Assembly: GCA_934702115.1 (NCBI GenBank)
Contig: CAKUYF010000001.1
Coordinates: 1-37,678 of the forward strand
Direction of reading: 5' to 3'
DNA from: an uncultured Eubacteriales bacterium
Lineage (GTDB): Bacteria > Bacillota > Clostridia > Oscillospirales > Acutalibacteraceae
DNA: 37,678 bases
Part shown: piece after piece, positions 34,123 to 37,678 of the stretch
How positions within the stretch are numbered: position 1 is the first letter of the stretch
Layout of the letters: every line of letters starts with the position of its first letter
The notes under the pieces: model-generated
What the model saw: only the letters and a program-made list of their open reading frames with translations
The model's database searches: none
Told to the model about the DNA's origin: nothing
Position numbers and translations under genes: made by a program

Positions 34123-36783
34123 ATGCGTTGGTGTCAAATGTTTAAGGAAGAAGTACTTAAAGAGTTTAGTGTTAACTCTGAGCGAGGGCTTTCAAGTTTT
34201 GAATCCAAAAAAAGAGCAATGCGTTACGGTAAAAACGTGCTTACGGACGAAAAAAAGAATAACTTTTGGAAGAAACTAGGTAAACAGCTTTCTGACTTTA
34301 TGGTAATAACTTTATTAGTTTCTGCTGTAATATCTTTTATAGTGTCTCATATAGAAGGAAGCAGAGATTACATTGATGCTCTAATTATACTTTTTATAGT
34401 TGTACTTAATACTGTAATAGGTATACTTCAAGAAAGCAGAGCAGAGAAAGCGATAGACTCTTTAAAACGGCTGTCATCGCCGTATGCAAAGGTAATAAGG
34501 GACGGTAAAGGGCAAAAAATTCCTTCTGAAGATTTAGTTCCTGGAGATATTTTAATTCTTAGAACAGGAGATTTAGTTGGTGCTGATGCAAGAATCATTG
34601 AGTCTTCGGGGCTTTTCGTGGAAGAATCGGCAATCACCGGAGAATCATTTAGTATTTCTAAGTCGGAAGATAAGCTAAACATTTCGGGAGATACTCTTGC
34701 AGAAAGAAAAAATATGCTTTTTGCCGGAAGTGTTATTACGAGAGGGCATGGTAAAGCTGTAGTTACAGAAACCGGAATGAATACAGAGGTTGGGAAGATA
34801 GCGGGGCTCATTAACGAAGAGAAGAGTTTTCGTACTCCTTTGAGTGCTCGTTTGGCGAGTACTGGTAAAATAATAGGAATTTTTATTATTTTAATAAGCG
34901 TAGTAGTTTTCATATTAGGTATTATGCAAAATGTTGATTTTATTGAAATGTTTATGATTTCAATCAGTTTAGCTGTAGCCGCCATTCCTGAAGGACTTCC
35001 TGCGGTTGTTACTATTGTATTAGCAGGTGGCGTTCAGCGTTTAGCTGCCAGAAATACTATAGTTAGAAATTTACCAGCAGTTGAAACACTTGGTCATACA
35101 GCGATAATATGCTCGGACAAAACAGGTACCCTTACTATGAATAAAATGGTTGTTGAGGAAATAAAAAGTGTAGGCAAGGTGCAGAAATTCACTTCTGGAT
35201 TTGGGCATGAAATGTTGACTTTAGGAACTCTTTGCAATAATTCTATATTTTTAGATAAAAGCTCGGAGACTTCAGTTAGAGGCGAGCCTACGGAGAATGC
35301 ACTGTTACTTGCTTCTATTAAATCTGGAATTAGTAAAAGAGAATTGGAAGAAGAGTTTAAAAGAGTGCATGAAATTCCTTTCAACTCTACTCGTAAATTG
35401 ATGACTACTGTACATAGCACTAAAAGTAACAATTATAAGGTAATAACTAAAGGTGCATTAGATGTTGTTATTAAAAAGTGTACTCATTACAAATCTGAGA
35501 CTGGAATTTATCCTATTAACGAAAATGTAATCAAAGAGATAGAAAGCTATAATGAAGAAATGTCTTCTAGGGCATTAAGAGTAATTGCTATTTCCTATAA
35601 AGATATTTCCAATTTAAGTAAAGATGAAAATTTCTTAGAGAGCGAGCTTATATTCTGTGGATTGATAGGAATTGCGGATCCCATAAGACCTGAAGCGAAA
35701 TCAGCTGTAAACGAATGTAAAAGGGCGGGAATAAAGCCTGTAATGATAACCGGTGATCATGCGTACACGGCTGAAACAATAGCACGTTCACTTGGAATAC
35801 TTGATGAGAACTCAAAAATTATGACTGGGGCGGAACTAAATCGTTTAAGTGAAGATGAACTTTCGGAAATTATAAATTCGTATTCGGTTTTTGCAAGAGT
35901 GTCTCCTGCGCATAAAGTAAAGATAGTTAAAGCTTTTCAAAAAAGTGGAGCAGTAGTGGCGATGACGGGCGACGGAGTAAATGATGCACCAGCTTTAAAG
36001 GCTGCAGACATAGGTTGTGCGATGGGAAAATCTGGTACAGATGCAGCAAAATCAGCTGCTGATATGGTTATGGCTGATGATAACTTTGCAACTATAGTGG
36101 AAGCTATAAGGCAAGGTCGGGGAATGTTTGATAACATAAAGAAAACTATACATTTTCTTTTGTCTACAAATATCGGAGAAGTGATGGTAGTGCTTTTTGC
36201 GTTTTTAATTAGGGTTCCGACGCCCCTTCTTGCGGTTCATCTTTTGTGGATTAACATGGTAACTGATGCTTTTCCTGCTCTTGCATTGGGAGTAGACCCG
36301 ATAGATTCGGAAATTATGAAGCGACCGCCGCTCAATCCAAAAAAGAGCTTATTTTCTGGAGGTATGGGATATAACATTGTATTGGAAGGATGTTTTATAG
36401 CGGCAGTTGGATTTCTTTCTTATACGATAGGTAGAGTATTTTTCGATATGGACGCTCAAAATCCAATTATAGGTAGTACTATGGCATTTTTAACTTTAGG
36501 GCTTAGTCAGCTTATGCACGCGTTTAATGTACAAAGCAGTAAATCTCTTTTTGTTACCGGGATATTTAATAATTTAAAACTCGTTTATTCAGTTATTTTC
36601 TGTGTGATTCTTCAAGTAATTACTGTAACTGTTCCATCTCTTAACGGATTTTTTAAGACTCAGCCTCTTAATTTTATTCAGTGGCTTATAGTAATATTTT
36701 TAGCGATTTCGCCGTTGCTTATTTCGGAATTTGAAAAATATTTTTGGAAAGTGAAGCTTCAAAAATCGAAGAAAAAATTCTAA
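34123..36783 (+). CDS. Calcium-type P-type ATPase
   Basis: 886 residues from the ATG at 34123, with TTGGAG 9 bases upstream; upstream in-frame TTG and ATG overlap the Shine-Dalgarno. The architecture is that of the SERCA/PMCA group (P2A/PacL-like): N-terminal cation ATPase domain, actuator motif ITGES, TM4 motif PEGLPAV (289-295), phosphorylation site DKTGTLT (Asp332), nucleotide-binding region with KGALD, hinge TGDGVNDAP, and TM6 NMVTD (711-715), with Asn, Thr and Asp as in calcium site residues. It pumps cations, probably Ca2+, out of the cell at the cost of ATP. No regulator is next to it. Substrate specificity is inferred from these motifs. Confidence 0.92.
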   Translation: MRWCQMFKEEVLKEFSVNSERGLSSFESKKRAMRYGKNVLTDEKKNNFWKKLGKQLSDFMVITLLVSAVISFIVSHIEGSRDYIDALIILFIVVLNTVIGILQESRAEKAIDSLKRLSSPYAKVIRDGKGQKIPSEDLVPGDILILRTGDLVGADARIIESSGLFVEESAITGESFSISKSEDKLNISGDTLAERKNMLFAGSVITRGHGKAVVTETGMNTEVGKIAGLINEEKSFRTPLSARLASTGKIIGIFIILISVVVFILGIMQNVDFIEMFMISISLAVAAIPEGLPAVVTIVLAGGVQRLAARNTIVRNLPAVETLGHTAIICSDKTGTLTMNKMVVEEIKSVGKVQKFTSGFGHEMLTLGTLCNNSIFLDKSSETSVRGEPTENALLLASIKSGISKRELEEEFKRVHEIPFNSTRKLMTTVHSTKSNNYKVITKGALDVVIKKCTHYKSETGIYPINENVIKEIESYNEEMSSRALRVIAISYKDISNLSKDENFLESELIFCGLIGIADPIRPEAKSAVNECKRAGIKPVMITGDHAYTAETIARSLGILDENSKIMTGAELNRLSEDELSEIINSYSVFARVSPAHKVKIVKAFQKSGAVVAMTGDGVNDAPALKAADIGCAMGKSGTDAAKSAADMVMADDNFATIVEAIRQGRGMFDNIKKTIHFLLSTNIGEVMVVLFAFLIRVPTPLLAVHLLWINMVTDAFPALALGVDPIDSEIMKRPPLNPKKSLFSGGMGYNIVLEGCFIAAVGFLSYTIGRVFFDMDAQNPIIGSTMAFLTLGLSQLMHAFNVQSSKSLFVTGIFNNLKLVYSVIFCVILQVITVTVPSLNGFFKTQPLNFIQWLIVIFLAISPLLISEFEKYFWKVKLQKSKKKF

Positions 36784-36867
36784 ATAGTAAGTAAATTAAT
36801 TAGATTTATTAATTCTATATTTTTAAATATTAACATATAGATCATTATCAAGGAGGAGTGAACATTT

Positions 36868-37626
36868 ATGAAAGTATGGATATTAAATAGGAAAAAATTG
36901 ATGGTTATTATGGGATGTGTAATTACTGCTCTTGTAGGGGCATTTACTCTTACTAAAAACAACATTTTCATGGCCGAAGAAAGGAAGTTGCCCATTTATT
37001 GTGTAGATAGGAGCGACAAAGTTGTAAGCATATCATTTGATGCTGCATGGGGCAACGAGCAGACTCAAACTCTTTTAGATATTTTAGCGGAAAAGGGAGT
37101 GAAAAGTACATTTTTCCTGGTAGGATTTTGGGCAGAGAAATATCCTGAATCTGTCAAAGCCATAGCGGACGCAGGGCATGATGTCGGTAATCACTCTGAC
37201 ACACATCCCCATTTGCCTAAACTGGAACGAAGCAAGATTACAGCTCAAATAGAAGATTGTAATAAAAAAATAGAGGCTGCAGGGGCACCAAGACCAATAC
37301 TTTTCAGGCCACCTTACGGAGATTATAACAATTCTGTAGTAGAAGCTACTAATGAATTAAAAATGCACTGTATTCAGTGGGATGTAGATAGTCTTGACTG
37401 GAAAGATCCGAGTCCCGAAGAGATGATTAAAAGAATTAAAAGCAAGATAAAACCAGGATCTATAATTTTGATGCACAACGGAGCAAAAAATACTCCCGAA
37501 GCTTTACCTAAAATAATAGACGCAATAAAAGGCGAGGGGTACAATATTGTACCAATATCAGAAATTATTTATAAGGAAAATTACAGCATGGACTCACAAG
37601 GTAAACAAAAATGTAATCAGTCTTAA
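36868..37626 (+). CDS. Polysaccharide deacetylase, PdaB-like
   Basis: 252 residues. One N-terminal transmembrane or signal segment (LMVIMGCVITALVGAFTL, about 11-28) is followed by a NodB domain. Motif 1 is SFDAAWGNEQT, motif 2 is HSDTHPHL with the two metal His, motif 3 is RPPYGDYN, motif 4 is DVDSLDWKDP and motif 5 is LMHNG. In classical NodB enzymes motif 1 is TFDDG; the second Asp, a metal ligand, is Ala here, as in the clostridial PdaB/YlxY-like group. Known relatives deacetylate cell-wall glycans and some act in sporulation. AAGGAGG precedes the ATG. No sporulation gene is near, so the role is open. Confidence 0.88.
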   Translation: MKVWILNRKKLMVIMGCVITALVGAFTLTKNNIFMAEERKLPIYCVDRSDKVVSISFDAAWGNEQTQTLLDILAEKGVKSTFFLVGFWAEKYPESVKAIADAGHDVGNHSDTHPHLPKLERSKITAQIEDCNKKIEAAGAPRPILFRPPYGDYNNSVVEATNELKMHCIQWDVDSLDWKDPSPEEMIKRIKSKIKPGSIILMHNGAKNTPEALPKIIDAIKGEGYNIVPISEIIYKENYSMDSQGKQKCNQS

Positions 37627-37678
37627 AGCGTGTTAAAAGATAAGTAATAAAGGGCGAATTAGGAGAATAAAATTTAAT
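37627..37678. other. Right edge of the window
   Basis: Fifty-two bases after the deacetylase. AGGAGAA near the end could be the Shine-Dalgarno of the next gene, which lies beyond the window. Confidence 0.3.

Noticed and set aside
34428..34985. A 185-codon open frame antisense to the P-type ATPase
   Set aside because: The ATPase reading is a strong full-length family match over the whole stretch; the antisense frame lacks a ribosome-binding site and family features.

Overview
The window is AT-rich DNA from a low-GC Firmicute, most likely of the class Clostridia. It contains the replication-origin region, with gyrA, gyrB, recF, dnaN and dnaA running left and rpmH, rnpA, yidD, yidC, mnmE, mnmG, rsmG and serS running right. 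It also holds a SCIFF (six-cysteine-in-45) peptide with its radical SAM maturase, a pair typical of Clostridia. Four core genes (rplK, rplJ, gyrB, yidC) start at TTG with good Shine-Dalgarno sequences. No rRNA, tRNA, CRISPR array or insertion sequence was recognised.

Layout. Positions 1-3.4 kb hold a secreted protein cut by the window edge and a 552-residue coiled-coil protein. Positions 3.5-7.7 kb hold rpmG-secE-nusG-rplK-rplA, a separately promoted double-glycine-leader peptide, then rplJ-rplL behind an L10 leader. Positions 7.7-10.1 kb hold two secreted proteins, one with an Smr-like domain and one that looks like a papain-fold cysteine protease. Positions 10.1-21.6 kb hold the leftward cluster: gyrA, a GNAT enzyme, a YcxB-like protein, gyrB, a zinc-ribbon membrane protein, a RemB-type regulator, recF, an S4-domain protein, dnaN and dnaA. 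Positions 22.0-32.2 kb hold the rightward cluster from rpmH to serS, interrupted by three secreted proteins of unknown function. Positions 32.3-37.7 kb hold the SCIFF pair, a calcium-type P-type ATPase and a polysaccharide deacetylase.

Origin. The dnaA-dnaN spacer has the order of a Bacillus-type unwinding site: an AT run, five TAG triplets (DnaA-trio), a GC block, then a row of repeated octamers. The octamers are TGTTGAAA, which departs from the standard DnaA box. The same octamer overlaps the -35 of the predicted dnaA promoter, which suggests autoregulation.

Main points of interest. (1) The SCIFF precursor lacks Cys32 and Cys36; Cys32 is the crosslinked residue in the characterised system, yet the maturase looks intact. 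(2) Eight orphan genes, six with signal peptides, are scattered between core genes, and most have their own near-consensus promoter. They look like a dispersed set of secreted or host-interaction proteins. (3) The ribosomal-protein block lies left of the origin and points toward it, head-on to replication, and rpoBC does not follow rplL, suggesting a rearrangement. (4) Three genes have their best Shine-Dalgarno in front of ATT or ATC rather than a standard start codon.
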